A stretch of DNA of 18,600 bases from an uncultured Candidatus Saccharibacteria bacterium (GCA_946479665.1 CAMLGO010000006.1:1-18600); one strand, 5' to 3'. Shown: positions 1 to 7,257, counted from the first letter of the stretch. The notes: generated by a model from the letters alone, not told the origin. Numbers and translations: made by a program.

Positions 1-1
1 T

Positions 2-277
2 TTAGGCGCCTATCTCACGGTGACGCTTTATATGCTCCTGACCTTGTGGCACGACGAACACTTGCCGCGCAGGGAACAGCTATACCTTTCTGCCTACCTG
101 CCGGTCGTCTATGTCATTTTCTTCATCATGGACATCGTTCAAGTTGCCGCTATCATACGGTGCTTCACCCACCTTACACACCTTACGAAGCAAAAGAACG
201 TAGGGTCAACGTGGATATCACCGCCGCGTATTGGTAACCAAGTAACCGTCGCCGCACTCGAAAGGAAACATCTATGA
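2..277 (+). CDS. Membrane glycosyltransferase, C-terminal fragment (PgaC/hyaluronan-synthase-like GT2)
   Basis: The reading frame is open from the left edge, so only the last ~91 residues are visible and the catalytic GT-A domain lies outside the window. What remains is a hydrophobic segment (YLPVVYVIFFIMDIVQVAAI) followed by a basic cytoplasmic tail with GSTWISPPRIG. A W-x-S-P-x-R element after the last membrane spans is typical of processive GT2 synthases such as PgaC/IcaA. These polymerise N-acetylhexosamine at the inner membrane and pass the chain outward. The stop overlaps the start of the next gene in ATGA, so the two are translationally coupled. The following two genes are polysaccharide deacetylases, which supports a synthase-deacetylase unit. 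The ATG and GTG codons near the left edge are probably internal. The exact polymer cannot be told from this fragment. Confidence 0.7.
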   Translation, partial: LGAYLTVTLYMLLTLWHDEHLPRREQLYLSAYLPVVYVIFFIMDIVQVAAIIRCFTHLTHLTKQKNVGSTWISPPRIGNQVTVAALERKHL

Positions 278-2010
278 GCACACTGCGTCGCATCCTATCA
301 AACCCCCTTGTCCAGATTATTCCGGTAGCCTGTCTGCTCGCAGTGCTGTATGTCTACTACGTCTCGAGCCTGTCAGTGCGTGCCACTCCAGAACATAACA
401 TCCTCTCAAATAGCGATTTTTCCGCCCATGATTCCACTGGCTTTCCGACCAACTGGCAACTCTTCCCGCACGTACCCGGAATTACGTACGCGACACCCAC
501 CGGCTACTCAAGCAAAGCATCACTTCGGGTAGAGAACGTTAGTACCAATCAACAGGGCAACATTACAATAACAAGCCCCGAGGTTGTCGTGCAGAGTGGA
601 CACACCTATTTTTACAAAGGCTACTACCGATCGTCCGTCCCTTTCGACCTTATCATGCAACAAACCACTGCTAGTGGCGCAACAACTCGCGCAATTGTTC
701 AGCATTATCTAGAAAGCAGCGAGTGGACAACGGCCTCGTCTACCTTTACTGCAGACTCTACTCTTCGTTCTGTCCGGTTTATTTATAGCTTATCAGGCAC
801 AGGCAACATCCAACTGAGTGATAACTACCTTCAGGCAGATCCAACCGACGTTGCGCCAACGACCGAGCCAATGCTCTTGCCGAACAGCTTGCCAGAACTT
901 CGTCTCAATCAATCGGATCCTATCATGCCCGGCAACGCGTGGAGTACGTTCAGCAGTGGTAATAACCATGTAAAGTTTAGCTACGTTAAGCAATCGACCG
1001 ACACGCCATACCTCCGTGCTCAGTTATCTGATTACAAAGCCGGGGAAGCAAAGTGGCAGCACGCTCCGATTGCCGTCTCTTCGGGTGACGCCTCTCGTTT
1101 TGCCGTGACGTATAGAAGCAATAAACCAGTAGATATAGTCGCCGAATACACACTGGCAAACGGCGAGCGACAGTTCGTCACCCTTCGTCAGCTTCTACCG
1201 GCCGTCGATTGGACGACCTATCGAACCTACCTCACTACGCCGTCCAGGGCCACGAGCGTGGTAGTTAGTGCGGTACTGAGAAGCGATGGAACCATCGACA
1301 CCAAAGACTACGCGCTCAATCAGGTGCCACGAGCTGGAGCAGCCGAATGGAAACGGCCGCTCCTTTCATACACCTTTGATGACGGCTGGGCGTCGGCATA
1401 TCTAAATGGCGCCAGGCTCCTTGATCAGGCAAACATCAAGGCTACCTTCTATCTCAATCCTTCAAGTATCGATACCCCCGGCTTCATGACAACTGCCCAG
1501 GTATCCTCTCTTGAGAGCAACGGACACGAACTTGCTTCCCATGGATATGAACACCACGACTTCACGACCCTCGATCAATCAGCCATGAACTATCAGCTCG
1601 GGCATGCTAATGAATATTTTCAGCAAATCTTCCATATGCAGTCAGTCAACTTTGCGCCCCCGTTTGGTAGTACCGACGACCAACTTATGTTCTACACACG
1701 GAAGTACTATACATCATCTCGCAGCACTCAAGACGGCATCAACACCAAACAGATGTTCAGTCCCTATAATCTACGCGTCCTCTATGTCGGCAATGGCCTG
1801 CCGCTTGAACGACTCAAGGAAGCCGTGGCGCAAACACAGGCGTCGCACGGCTGGCTTATTCTCGTGTATCACCGTATTGATGACAATAGCAAGGGCGAGA
1901 CGTCGACAACGTCGGCACAATTCAAGTCCCAGCTTGATACCGTTCGCGCCAGTGGTATTGCCGTCACGACAGTGAGAGCCGCGCTGCAAGAAGTAAAGCA
2001 ACAACAATAA
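274..2010 (+). CDS. Membrane-anchored polysaccharide deacetylase with N-terminal sugar-binding-like modules
   Basis: This 578-residue protein has an N-terminal membrane anchor (about 12-33, IIPVACLLAVLYVYYVSSL). Two beta-rich modules of roughly 150 residues follow (about 40-190 and 200-350) and resemble CBM4/9-type carbohydrate-binding folds. A NodB/CE4 deacetylase domain ends the protein. All CE4 motifs are visible: TFDDG 367-371 (catalytic base and metal Asp), SHGYEH 422-427 (metal His), APPFG 461-465, and LVYH 530-533 (catalytic His). The family removes N-acetyl groups from chitin-like, PNAG or peptidoglycan glycans, and the anchor places this one outside the membrane. It starts inside the stop codon of the glycosyltransferase (ATGA) and is followed after 13 bases by a second deacetylase. 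A role in modifying the polymer made by the upstream synthase is inferred. The module names are a fold-level guess. Confidence 0.88.
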   Translation: MSTLRRILSNPLVQIIPVACLLAVLYVYYVSSLSVRATPEHNILSNSDFSAHDSTGFPTNWQLFPHVPGITYATPTGYSSKASLRVENVSTNQQGNITITSPEVVVQSGHTYFYKGYYRSSVPFDLIMQQTTASGATTRAIVQHYLESSEWTTASSTFTADSTLRSVRFIYSLSGTGNIQLSDNYLQADPTDVAPTTEPMLLPNSLPELRLNQSDPIMPGNAWSTFSSGNNHVKFSYVKQSTDTPYLRAQLSDYKAGEAKWQHAPIAVSSGDASRFAVTYRSNKPVDIVAEYTLANGERQFVTLRQLLPAVDWTTYRTYLTTPSRATSVVVSAVLRSDGTIDTKDYALNQVPRAGAAEWKRPLLSYTFDDGWASAYLNGARLLDQANIKATFYLNPSSIDTPGFMTTAQVSSLESNGHELASHGYEHHDFTTLDQSAMNYQLGHANEYFQQIFHMQSVNFAPPFGSTDDQLMFYTRKYYTSSRSTQDGINTKQMFSPYNLRVLYVGNGLPLERLKEAVAQTQASHGWLILVYHRIDDNSKGETSTTSAQFKSQLDTVRASGIAVTTVRAALQEVKQQQ

Positions 2011-2023
2011 GGAGGAGACCCAT

Positions 2024-3844
2024 ATGAATACTATTTCTCAATCTATAGGAACGAGCAGAAGACTGAAGACAGCCATGCGGCAGCGGCACTTCGTATATGC
2101 AGTTCTTGCTGCGCTTTTCCTATTTGGCGTTATGCTTGCTCTGCGGCAGAGTGCAATCACCCATGCGGCCGCAACAAATCCGGCACCTACGGCTAAAATA
2201 TCCTTCACATTTGACGACGGGCTCGCCAGCGCGGTCACGCAGGCAAAGCCGACACTGGCCAAGTATGGCCTCACTGGAACGAGCTATGTGATTACGAAGT
2301 GTATTGGCATGACGACAGCACCAAATACTTGTCATGCGAACACAGACGCTCGCTATATGTCATGGACGCAAGTGAAACAACTGCAAGCTGCAGGTTGGGA
2401 GATCGGCTCACACACCCAAACCCACCCTTACCTCGCAACGAGCGATGCAACCGATGGACAACCGAACGTTCTTACGCCCGCGCAAGTAACCACAGAGCTT
2501 GCCGGCAGCAAGGCAGATCTTGCCGCCCAAGGCATTACCGCGACTGCATTTTCCACACCCTACGGCGACTACTCAAATGCGACCTTAGCGCAAATTGCTC
2601 AGTACTACACATCACACCGTGGCTTTGCCGACCAAAATACCAATCTTTGGCCGTATAATGACTACCTACTTAATGACATGCCCGTGCAGGCCGGCGTTAC
2701 CGTTGCACAGGTCAAGGCAAAAATTGATGCAGCAATCGCTGGTAAACAGTGGCTTATCCTCACCATGCATGATATTGCCGTTAATCCAAGCAGCAATCCT
2801 GACGACTATCAATACAGTACGGCCAACCTCGACCAAATTGCGGCATATGTCAAGACAAAGCAGAGCGCGGGCCTTATTACTCCGGTCAACATCAGCCAAG
2901 GACTAGTTACGACCGACACCAATCTCCTTCCTAGCAGCAGCTTTGACGGCGGCATCACCGGTGGCTGGACAACGGATGCTCCGGCAACAATCGTGAGCGA
3001 CAGTGCAAACAACGGCAGCACGCCTAGCCCCGCAAGCTCGGTCAAGCTCACCGCCACAACGATAAATAGCCACCTATTCTCGCCGACAATTGCCATTGAC
3101 CCAAACACCACGTACATGCTCAAAAACTTCCTCAAGGTTACCAGTATCACCAGCTCAGTCGTCGGCTTCTACATAGATGAATACGACGGAGCGGGGAATT
3201 GGATATCAGGACAGTACAAAAATGGCGAATCTGCGCCATTTGTCGAAAGCTTCAATTTCACCTATAAGCCAACCTCAACAGCAGTCCGGAAAGCTCGACT
3301 ACAGGTGATCGTACCGGCAAACTCAGGCATCACGGCCTATATTGACAATCCTCAGTGGTTCTCGCTTAGTACGACAACTCCACCTGTTCAAACAAATCTT
3401 GTCGCCAACGGCACCTTCGATGCTGGCATCGCGAGCGGCTGGACGACCGACGATGCAACGCACATTACGGCCAACACCGCCAATCACGGTAGTCCTGCCA
3501 ATCCTGTTAATTCAGTCGCCCTTACCTCGACAACACAAAATAAGCATCTATTTTCACCAAAGACGCCTGTCGATCCAGCCAGAAATTACACGCTCACGAG
3601 CTACCTCAATCTCTTACAAATCAGCAGCGGCGAAGTCGGATTCTATATTGACGAGTACGACGCGGCGGGGAATTGGATATCAGGACAATACAAGACAGGT
3701 GTTCGCGGTGTCAGTACAGGCGATGTCAGCTTCCAATACAAACCAACCTCAACGAGCGTAAAAACAGCCAGTCTTCAAATCATCGTAACCGCCAATGCAA
3801 ATATCAGTGCATACTTCGACGACGTGCGATGGTATCAGCAATAG
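2024..3844 (+). CDS. Secreted polysaccharide deacetylase with two tandem C-terminal sugar-binding-like modules
   Basis: The 606-residue product begins with a basic region and a hydrophobic segment (about 23-42) ending in a THAAA-like signal-peptidase site, so it is probably exported and perhaps released. The NodB/CE4 domain comes first, with FTFDDG 61-66, SHTQTHP 129-135, STPYG 177-181 and LTMHD 246-250, a full catalytic set. Two homologous ~150-residue modules follow (about 299-450 and 457-606). They share N-terminal TNL..(S/T)FD.G...GWTTD, central YIDEYD.AGNWISGQYK and a C-terminal aromatic end (PQWF / VRWY), consistent with tandem CBM4/9-like beta sandwiches. The start follows a strong SD (GGAGGAG, 2011-2017) just after the previous stop. 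The order of domains is the reverse of the preceding deacetylase. The likely substrate is the same N-acetylated envelope polymer (inference). Confidence 0.88.
   Translation: MNTISQSIGTSRRLKTAMRQRHFVYAVLAALFLFGVMLALRQSAITHAAATNPAPTAKISFTFDDGLASAVTQAKPTLAKYGLTGTSYVITKCIGMTTAPNTCHANTDARYMSWTQVKQLQAAGWEIGSHTQTHPYLATSDATDGQPNVLTPAQVTTELAGSKADLAAQGITATAFSTPYGDYSNATLAQIAQYYTSHRGFADQNTNLWPYNDYLLNDMPVQAGVTVAQVKAKIDAAIAGKQWLILTMHDIAVNPSSNPDDYQYSTANLDQIAAYVKTKQSAGLITPVNISQGLVTTDTNLLPSSSFDGGITGGWTTDAPATIVSDSANNGSTPSPASSVKLTATTINSHLFSPTIAIDPNTTYMLKNFLKVTSITSSVVGFYIDEYDGAGNWISGQYKNGESAPFVESFNFTYKPTSTAVRKARLQVIVPANSGITAYIDNPQWFSLSTTTPPVQTNLVANGTFDAGIASGWTTDDATHITANTANHGSPANPVNSVALTSTTQNKHLFSPKTPVDPARNYTLTSYLNLLQISSGEVGFYIDEYDAAGNWISGQYKTGVRGVSTGDVSFQYKPTSTSVKTASLQIIVTANANISAYFDDVRWYQQ
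3191..3687 (+). repeat. Tandem protein-module repeat with 23 bases identical in both copies
   Basis: Within the two C-terminal modules of the second deacetylase, positions 3191-3213 and 3665-3687 are identical over 23 bases, coding for AGNWISG and its flanks. The rest of the two modules has diverged clearly in both protein and DNA. This marks an ancient module duplication with one unusually conserved patch. Confidence 0.8.
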
Positions 3845-3865
3845 AAAATGAATACAGGAGGAACT

Positions 3866-4297
3866 ATGAAAACGAAACTAAACCCATACGTAAGCTTCAA
3901 AAATAATGCACGCGAGGCAATGGAGTTTTATCATACGGTCTTTGGCGGTAAACTCGAGCTACATCCTTTCAAGGAGTACGGCTTATCTCGCGATGCAAGC
4001 GAAGACGACAAAATCATGCACTCGATGATCGAAGCCGATAACGGCATCGCCTTCATGGCAGCCGACACGCCGAATAGCATGGAGTATATACCCGGCTCAA
4101 GTGTCAGCATGTCACTAAGCGGAGACGACGAGGCCGAACTGCGTGACTATTTCGAAAAGCTTTCTGCGGGCGGCACCGTTACAATGCCGCTTTCAAAAGC
4201 CGAGTGGGGCGATATCTTTGGGATGTGCGTGGATCCATTCGGCATCTCATGGATGATCGACATATTGCCGGCTCAACAGCCCGAAGACGTTGTATAG
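3866..4297 (+). CDS. VOC-superfamily (PhnB/glyoxalase-like) protein
   Basis: The 143-residue protein has the beta-alpha-beta-beta-beta pattern of the PhnB-like VOC group. Its N-terminal NPYVSFKNNAREAMEFYHTVFGG is diagnostic, and the C-terminal WGDIFGMCVDPFGISWMID is the usual second half-module. Many relatives are misnamed 3-demethylubiquinone methyltransferases; real functions are mostly unknown and range from metal-dependent isomerases to binding proteins. I start it at 3866 rather than the in-frame ATG at 3848, because AGGAGG (3856-3861) lies just before 3866 and the protein family begins there. It lies 21 bases after the deacetylase stop and may be co-transcribed with it, though the function looks unrelated. 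The product is cytoplasmic with no signal peptide. Confidence 0.85.
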   Translation: MKTKLNPYVSFKNNAREAMEFYHTVFGGKLELHPFKEYGLSRDASEDDKIMHSMIEADNGIAFMAADTPNSMEYIPGSSVSMSLSGDDEAELRDYFEKLSAGGTVTMPLSKAEWGDIFGMCVDPFGISWMIDILPAQQPEDVV

Positions 4298-4322
4298 TAT
4301 GCGAGGTTGCAATGGCAGAAAT

Positions 4323-4661
4323 CTACATAGTCAGATTCATGACGATAGGAGGAATGATCACGAAGATGACCGCTCCGCCGCCCAAAAGCCATATAAGCCA
4401 CGTAGCGATCGTATCTTCATACTCTAAGAGAAAGCGAAACACTACCAACGCGGCGACATACTGGCAAATTGTCGTTACGAGCTTAGATGCTAAGAGTAGG
4501 TGTATGCTGGCATAGCCAGATATAAGGCCGATCGCTGCAAAGATCAAAACCGGCATGACGACAGCGAAGAGCGCCGCCCAATAAAACTTCCAATTGTATC
4601 GTTCCATTGCTTTCGCGCACATGACCAATATACATAACTCAATCAGCAGATTATATCCCAT
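4323..4661 (-). CDS. Small four-helix membrane protein, unknown function
   Basis: The product from the ATG at 4661 is 112 residues, almost entirely hydrophobic, with about four membrane spans: around YNLLIELCILVMCAKAM, AALFAVVMPVLIFAAIGLIS, SIHLLLASKLVTTICQYVAA and WLIWLLGGGAVIFVIIPPIV. I recognise no family. A TTG ten codons upstream is in frame, but TATAAT lies between it and ATG 4661, just six bases from the ATG, so the ATG is preferred and the mRNA may be leaderless. The gene is convergent with the VOC gene and divergent from the Nudix gene, whose ATG is only 47 bases away. Coding status rests on hydrophobic organisation and the promoter position, not on recognised homology. Confidence 0.6.
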   Translation of the reverse strand: MGYNLLIELCILVMCAKAMERYNWKFYWAALFAVVMPVLIFAAIGLISGYASIHLLLASKLVTTICQYVAALVVFRFLLEYEDTIATWLIWLLGGGAVIFVIIPPIVMNLTM

Positions 4662-4667
4662 GACCTG

Positions 4668-4673
4668 ATTATA
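4668..4673 (-). promoter_or_regulatory. -10 element (TATAAT) six bases before an ATG
   Basis: Read on the minus strand, TATAAT is followed by six bases and then the ATG at 4661. There is no Shine-Dalgarno sequence. A -35 is not convincing: the TTGACT at 4691-4686 is only 12 bases away. Confidence 0.55.
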
Positions 4674-4693
4674 CCTTAGGTCGCCAGTCAATC

Positions 4694-4702
4694 TGTTAAA
4701 CT
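4694..4702 (+). promoter_or_regulatory. Extended -10 (TGT-TAAACT) six bases before the Nudix ATG
   Basis: TG-n-TAAACT ends six bases before the ATG at 4709, so transcription would begin at or next to the start codon. No SD is present. It lies back to back with the minus-strand -10 at 4668-4673. Confidence 0.45.
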
Positions 4703-4708
4703 ACTACT

Positions 4709-5155
4709 ATGAGTGGAAAATACCCAGATGCATTTTACCGAGTGTCCCTAAAAGCTATTATTCGCAATGAAGATGGCGATGTACTTGTTGTCAAAGAAAA
4801 CGGTAGTAAATGGACGCTACCCGGTGGCGGTATAGACCATGGCGAGACAGTACACGAGGCACTCAAGCGTGAACTCTACGAAGAGGTGCTTATAACTTCT
4901 GATTTCAACGAAAGACTTCTCGATACGGAGTCAATGTACCTCGAGTCGAAGGAGGCTTGGCTGCTTTGGCTTGTATATGAAGTGAAGGTCGAAAATCTAG
5001 AGTACGGAATCGGTGAAGATGCTGATGAAGTAGCATTTATCAACCCCGACACGTTCAAGGACAGCCCTTACCGCTCCGAGCAATTAGTTTATACGTTTGC
5101 CTCGAAGCATCAACCCTCGGCGACAGGAGAAGTGCATGTCGCAGCTAACCGCTAG
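4709..5155 (+). CDS. Nudix hydrolase
   Basis: The 148-residue protein carries a near-canonical Nudix box: GGIDHGETVHEALKRELYEE at about residues 39-58, with the metal-binding R-E-x-x-x-E-E core intact. The Gly that usually follows EE-x is replaced (EEVLI). The N-terminal strand YRVSLKAIIRNEDGDVLVVKENG and the WTLPGGG entry are typical. Nudix enzymes hydrolyse nucleoside diphosphates linked to another group, but substrate cannot be predicted from the box. No Shine-Dalgarno is visible; the start is set by family alignment and the adjacent extended -10. It is convergent with the CRP-like gene, 39 bases apart, with no clear terminator between them. Confidence 0.88.
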   Translation: MSGKYPDAFYRVSLKAIIRNEDGDVLVVKENGSKWTLPGGGIDHGETVHEALKRELYEEVLITSDFNERLLDTESMYLESKEAWLLWLVYEVKVENLEYGIGEDADEVAFINPDTFKDSPYRSEQLVYTFASKHQPSATGEVHVAANR

Positions 5156-5194
5156 CACGACTCGTAAGCCAACATTATCATCACGGTCAAATTG

Positions 5195-5854
5195 TTATGT
5201 GTGAATTTCAAGATACCTCTCGAGACGACGAAGGTTCGGTATTACGATCGTGCTATGCTGCACTTCAATAAGTTTGGCAATCTTAAGAACTCTCGCTTCA
5301 CGACTCACCGTTTCTCGGGAAAGACCTGCGCGCGCACCAAGCTCTTTCTCGCTAATCGCTACGATATAACTTCCATCATCCCGCTGTTGCCCAAACTGTT
5401 TGCACTCGACGATTAAGCTATAGACCAATCTATTCTTTGCATTGCTGGCAATAAAGTGCACCATGCGCTCCAAGATACCATCTATAGTTTCATATGCGTT
5501 CGAAAACAAATCATAAACAACAGACGGATGCGTCTCTAGAAAAAGACGGGCATCCTCTACGGGAACCTGATATATCGTGATGTCGGTGCTCGCCTCGTAC
5601 GTATAGCGAGTGACCGATGCATTAAGGATGAGCGAGAGTGGGATAAACGATGGCGAAGAATAGTTATGAATGGTTATCTCTTCGCCGCGATATGTCACAT
5701 CATATAGTTTTATTCTACCCTCTACCAAATAATATGCATACTCGGTCGTCTCACCAGAAAGAATAAGGATATGGCCTTTTTTGTAATGTTTCAGGGGATA
5801 CTGTCGGAAAAAATCTCCAATAGACTGGTGTGTTGACGACCTCATAAATGACAT
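5195..5854 (-). CDS. CRP/FNR-family transcription regulator
   Basis: The 219-residue protein has an N-terminal cyclic-nucleotide-binding-type beta barrel (about 12-110, with GHILILSGETTEYAYYLVEGR), a long dimerisation helix (about 112-140) and a C-terminal HTH_Crp winged helix (about 145-219). The recognition helix SRETVSREARVLK (179-191) keeps the three base-reading residues of E. coli CRP, R180, E181 and R185, so a TGTGA-type half-site is expected. The barrel lacks the cAMP-pocket signature and the N-terminal cysteine cluster of FNR (a single Cys at 151), so the signal is unknown. It is transcribed away from the 86-aa gene, and a TGTGT-N6-TCACA dyad sits in the shared intergenic region over a possible -35, which suggests autorepression. 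An ATG at 5845 is an alternative start. Confidence 0.9.
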   Translation of the reverse strand: MSFMRSSTHQSIGDFFRQYPLKHYKKGHILILSGETTEYAYYLVEGRIKLYDVTYRGEEITIHNYSSPSFIPLSLILNASVTRYTYEASTDITIYQVPVEDARLFLETHPSVVYDLFSNAYETIDGILERMVHFIASNAKNRLVYSLIVECKQFGQQRDDGSYIVAISEKELGARAGLSRETVSREARVLKIAKLIEVQHSTIVIPNLRRLERYLEIHT

Positions 5855-5899
5855 ACTCTCTACTTATTTGCGCACCATATAGCTGCGACTTCCGCTTAT

Positions 5900-5927
5900 A
5901 TCATACTCTTATTGAGTGTGTGTGCAA
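5900..5927 (-). promoter_or_regulatory. Possible promoter of the CRP-like gene
   Basis: On the minus strand TTGCAC (5927-5922), a 16-base spacer and TATGAT (5905-5900) form a moderate sigma-70-like promoter, leaving a leader of about 40 bases. The CRP-type dyad at 5919-5934 covers the -35 entirely. Confidence 0.4.
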
Positions 5928-5934
5928 TATCACA
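5919..5934. promoter_or_regulatory. CRP-type operator (TGTGT-GCAATA-TCACA)
   Basis: Nine of ten half-site bases match TGTGA-N6-TCACA. The neighbouring regulator has the CRP-type R-E-R recognition helix. For the 86-aa gene its centre lies about 54 bases upstream of the -10 hexamer. For the regulator's own possible promoter it overlaps the -35. Confidence 0.6.
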
Positions 5935-5941
5935 CATCACA

Positions 5942-5957
5942 ATTGAGGCTTATCACC
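5942..5957. promoter_or_regulatory. Second, weaker CRP/FNR-type dyad (ATTGA-GGCTTA-TCACC)
   Basis: The TGA-N6-TCA core is intact, with 7 of 10 half-site matches. Its centre (5949.5) is 23 bases from the first dyad and about -42 from the predicted start of the rightward transcript, the classical class II activator position. Confidence 0.4.
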
Positions 5958-5979
5958 TACATTACACCGAGACGTAGGC

Positions 5980-5985
5980 TATAGT
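5980..5985 (+). promoter_or_regulatory. -10 element TATAGT for the 86-aa gene
   Basis: TATAGT has no recognisable -35 at 16-18 bases upstream; that place is occupied by the dyad at 5942-5957. This fits an activator-dependent promoter. The predicted start is near 5992, giving a leader of about 27 bases. Confidence 0.5.
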
Positions 5986-6018
5986 ACATCACAAGATATA
6001 TAAGGACGGGAGGTGAAG

Positions 6019-6279
6019 ATGGAAAAGTACGCAACAGTCTCAACAGCTTTTGATGCTAAAAGTATTCACGAGAAGCTTACGCTCCTAAAGGCGAGGTACG
6101 AACGCGTCAGCCAGAGCCTTACCGACAAAAACGCCCCTCGTAAACTCCAATCAATCAGACGTCTTGAACGAGAATTCTTATTTCTCGACATAAAGCGTCT
6201 TGAGAAAATGCTAGCTCAGACGCACACGCCTAAAGAAAGTGTCTTCAGATCATTTTTCCATATTCGACGACACGCATAG
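6019..6279 (+). CDS. Small basic helical protein, unknown function
   Basis: The 86-residue product is rich in Lys, Arg and Leu and predicted almost wholly helical: two amphipathic stretches, about 15-35 (HEKLTLLKARYERVSQSL) and 41-67 (RKLQSIRRLEREFLFLDIKR). No family is recognised. The start is ATG 6019, placed by GGGAGG (6008-6013) with five bases of spacing; a GTG at 6013 overlaps the SD and is not the start. It has its own promoter with two CRP-type dyads upstream and a strong terminator after it, so it is a single-gene transcript likely under control of the adjacent regulator. The basic, helical character could suit nucleic-acid or ribosome binding, which is only a guess. Confidence 0.7.
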   Translation: MEKYATVSTAFDAKSIHEKLTLLKARYERVSQSLTDKNAPRKLQSIRRLEREFLFLDIKRLEKMLAQTHTPKESVFRSFFHIRRHA

Positions 6280-6315
6280 ACTCACTCTACATTCACTACA
6301 AATCGACAGCGAAGC

Positions 6316-6357
6316 CGGATCCCGATATCAATCATCTAGGGATCCGATTTTACTTTC
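6316..6357 (+). terminator. Intrinsic terminator after the 86-aa gene
   Basis: CGGATCCC (6316-6323) pairs with GGGATCCG (6339-6346), a perfect 8-bp stem with a 15-base loop, followed by a T-rich run (ATTTTACTTT). Confidence 0.7.
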
Positions 6358-6376
6358 CCTCATGAAGGAGTATAGT
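6349..6376 (+). promoter_or_regulatory. Probable promoter of the SPFH-like gene
   Basis: TTTACT (6349-6354), a 16-base spacer and TATAGT (6371-6376) lie just after the terminator stem. The -10 hexamer is the same as those of the two flanking small genes, but no CRP-type dyad is visible here. Confidence 0.45.
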
Positions 6377-6420
6377 GGTCTCAAGCGAACACGAACTACA
6401 ATCCTTAGGAGGTGATTCTC

Positions 6421-7152
6421 GTGACGCTGCCATTTGAAAAAGTATTCGAGGCGATCGACAGCTTAGGACCATTTTGGAGCACGGTCATCTACGGCCTCCT
6501 GATTGCAGGTGCGGCGTTCTTGGCTTACATCAAAACGTTCAAGCTTGTCGAGCAAGGCGATCAAGCAATGCGCCTCAACCGAGGCAAGGTTGCGTGCGAC
6601 AAGAATGGTGATCCAATTATCCTGGGCCCCGGCCTTAAGATGATGATTCCATTTTGGCAAACGATCAAGATCGTCAGCATTCTTGATCGAACGATAGATC
6701 TTGAGACAGTGCCCGTCAAGGGCAACGAGAAATTCGAAGCCTACAACGTTCGATCCAAACTCACCGTCGCTATTAGTAATATTTTCTACTGGCAATACGG
6801 CGCTCAGGCAATAGATGCTCGAGTTGCCGCTATCGCGCAGGAGCGACTACTGCTACACGTCGGCAAGCTCGTTCGTCAGATTTCGGGCGATGATATTGAG
6901 ATTCAGGCACTCGAGCAGTTCGGTTCGGGACCACGCAAATGCTTTCTCGACGATGTAACGAGCAAGCTCGAAGAGAATAAGCTTGGTGGCGTAGCCAAGG
7001 ATCTCAACATAACGCTGCTCATGCCCGTCTACGAAGGCTGGACGCCACAAGCTCTCTCCGGTATCGGAAGGGCCATCCACCAACCAAGCGGATCCGATCT
7101 CTCTTTCCTAAGAGTAATGATGAACGGCATCTGGAAGCTGTTCATCAAGTAG
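6421..7152 (+). CDS. SPFH/band-7-like membrane-anchored protein
   Basis: The 243-residue protein has one N-terminal membrane span (about 15-37, WSTVIYGLLIAGAAFLAYI). An SPFH-type segment follows: FKLVEQGDQAMRLNRGKV, then LGPGLKMMIPFWQTIKIVSI and strands LDRTIDLETVPVKGNEKF. SPFH proteins (stomatin, flotillin, HflK/C) form large membrane rings that organise proteases or membrane microdomains. This copy is short and lacks the long coiled-coil tail of flotillins. I start it at GTG 6421, eight bases after AGGAGG (6407-6412); the GTG at 6412 lies inside the SD. A perfect terminator follows. No NfeD or protease partner is adjacent. Family assignment is moderately sure, cellular role unknown. Confidence 0.75.
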   Translation: MTLPFEKVFEAIDSLGPFWSTVIYGLLIAGAAFLAYIKTFKLVEQGDQAMRLNRGKVACDKNGDPIILGPGLKMMIPFWQTIKIVSILDRTIDLETVPVKGNEKFEAYNVRSKLTVAISNIFYWQYGAQAIDARVAAIAQERLLLHVGKLVRQISGDDIEIQALEQFGSGPRKCFLDDVTSKLEENKLGGVAKDLNITLLMPVYEGWTPQALSGIGRAIHQPSGSDLSFLRVMMNGIWKLFIK

Positions 7153-7172
7153 GGAAGATGACGATCTCCGCT

Positions 7173-7206
7173 CCCCCGCGTGCAACGTATGCACGCGGGG
7201 GATTTT
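7173..7206 (+). terminator. Intrinsic terminator after the SPFH-like gene
   Basis: A perfect 11-bp GC-rich stem, CCCCCGCGTGC (7173-7183) with GCACGCGGGGG (7191-7201), closes a 7-base loop. It is followed by ATTTTG, a rather short T-run compensated by a very stable stem. Confidence 0.8.
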
Positions 7207-7214
7207 GACGTTTA

Positions 7215-7230
7215 TATGATAAATATCACA
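7215..7230. promoter_or_regulatory. CRP-type operator (TATGA-TAAATA-TCACA)
   Basis: Nine of ten half-site bases match TGTGA-N6-TCACA. It also contains TGAT-N4-ATCA, the FNR-type core. Its centre is 35.5 bases before the TATAGT at 7258, or about -47 from the predicted start, not the canonical -41.5. Confidence 0.55.
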
Positions 7231-7257
7231 TACAAGCATGCCGGAAACAATCCATAC

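Noticed and set aside
4686..4691. TTGACT on the minus strand as -35 of the small membrane protein
   Set aside because: It is only 12 bases from the TATAAT, too close for a sigma-70 promoter.
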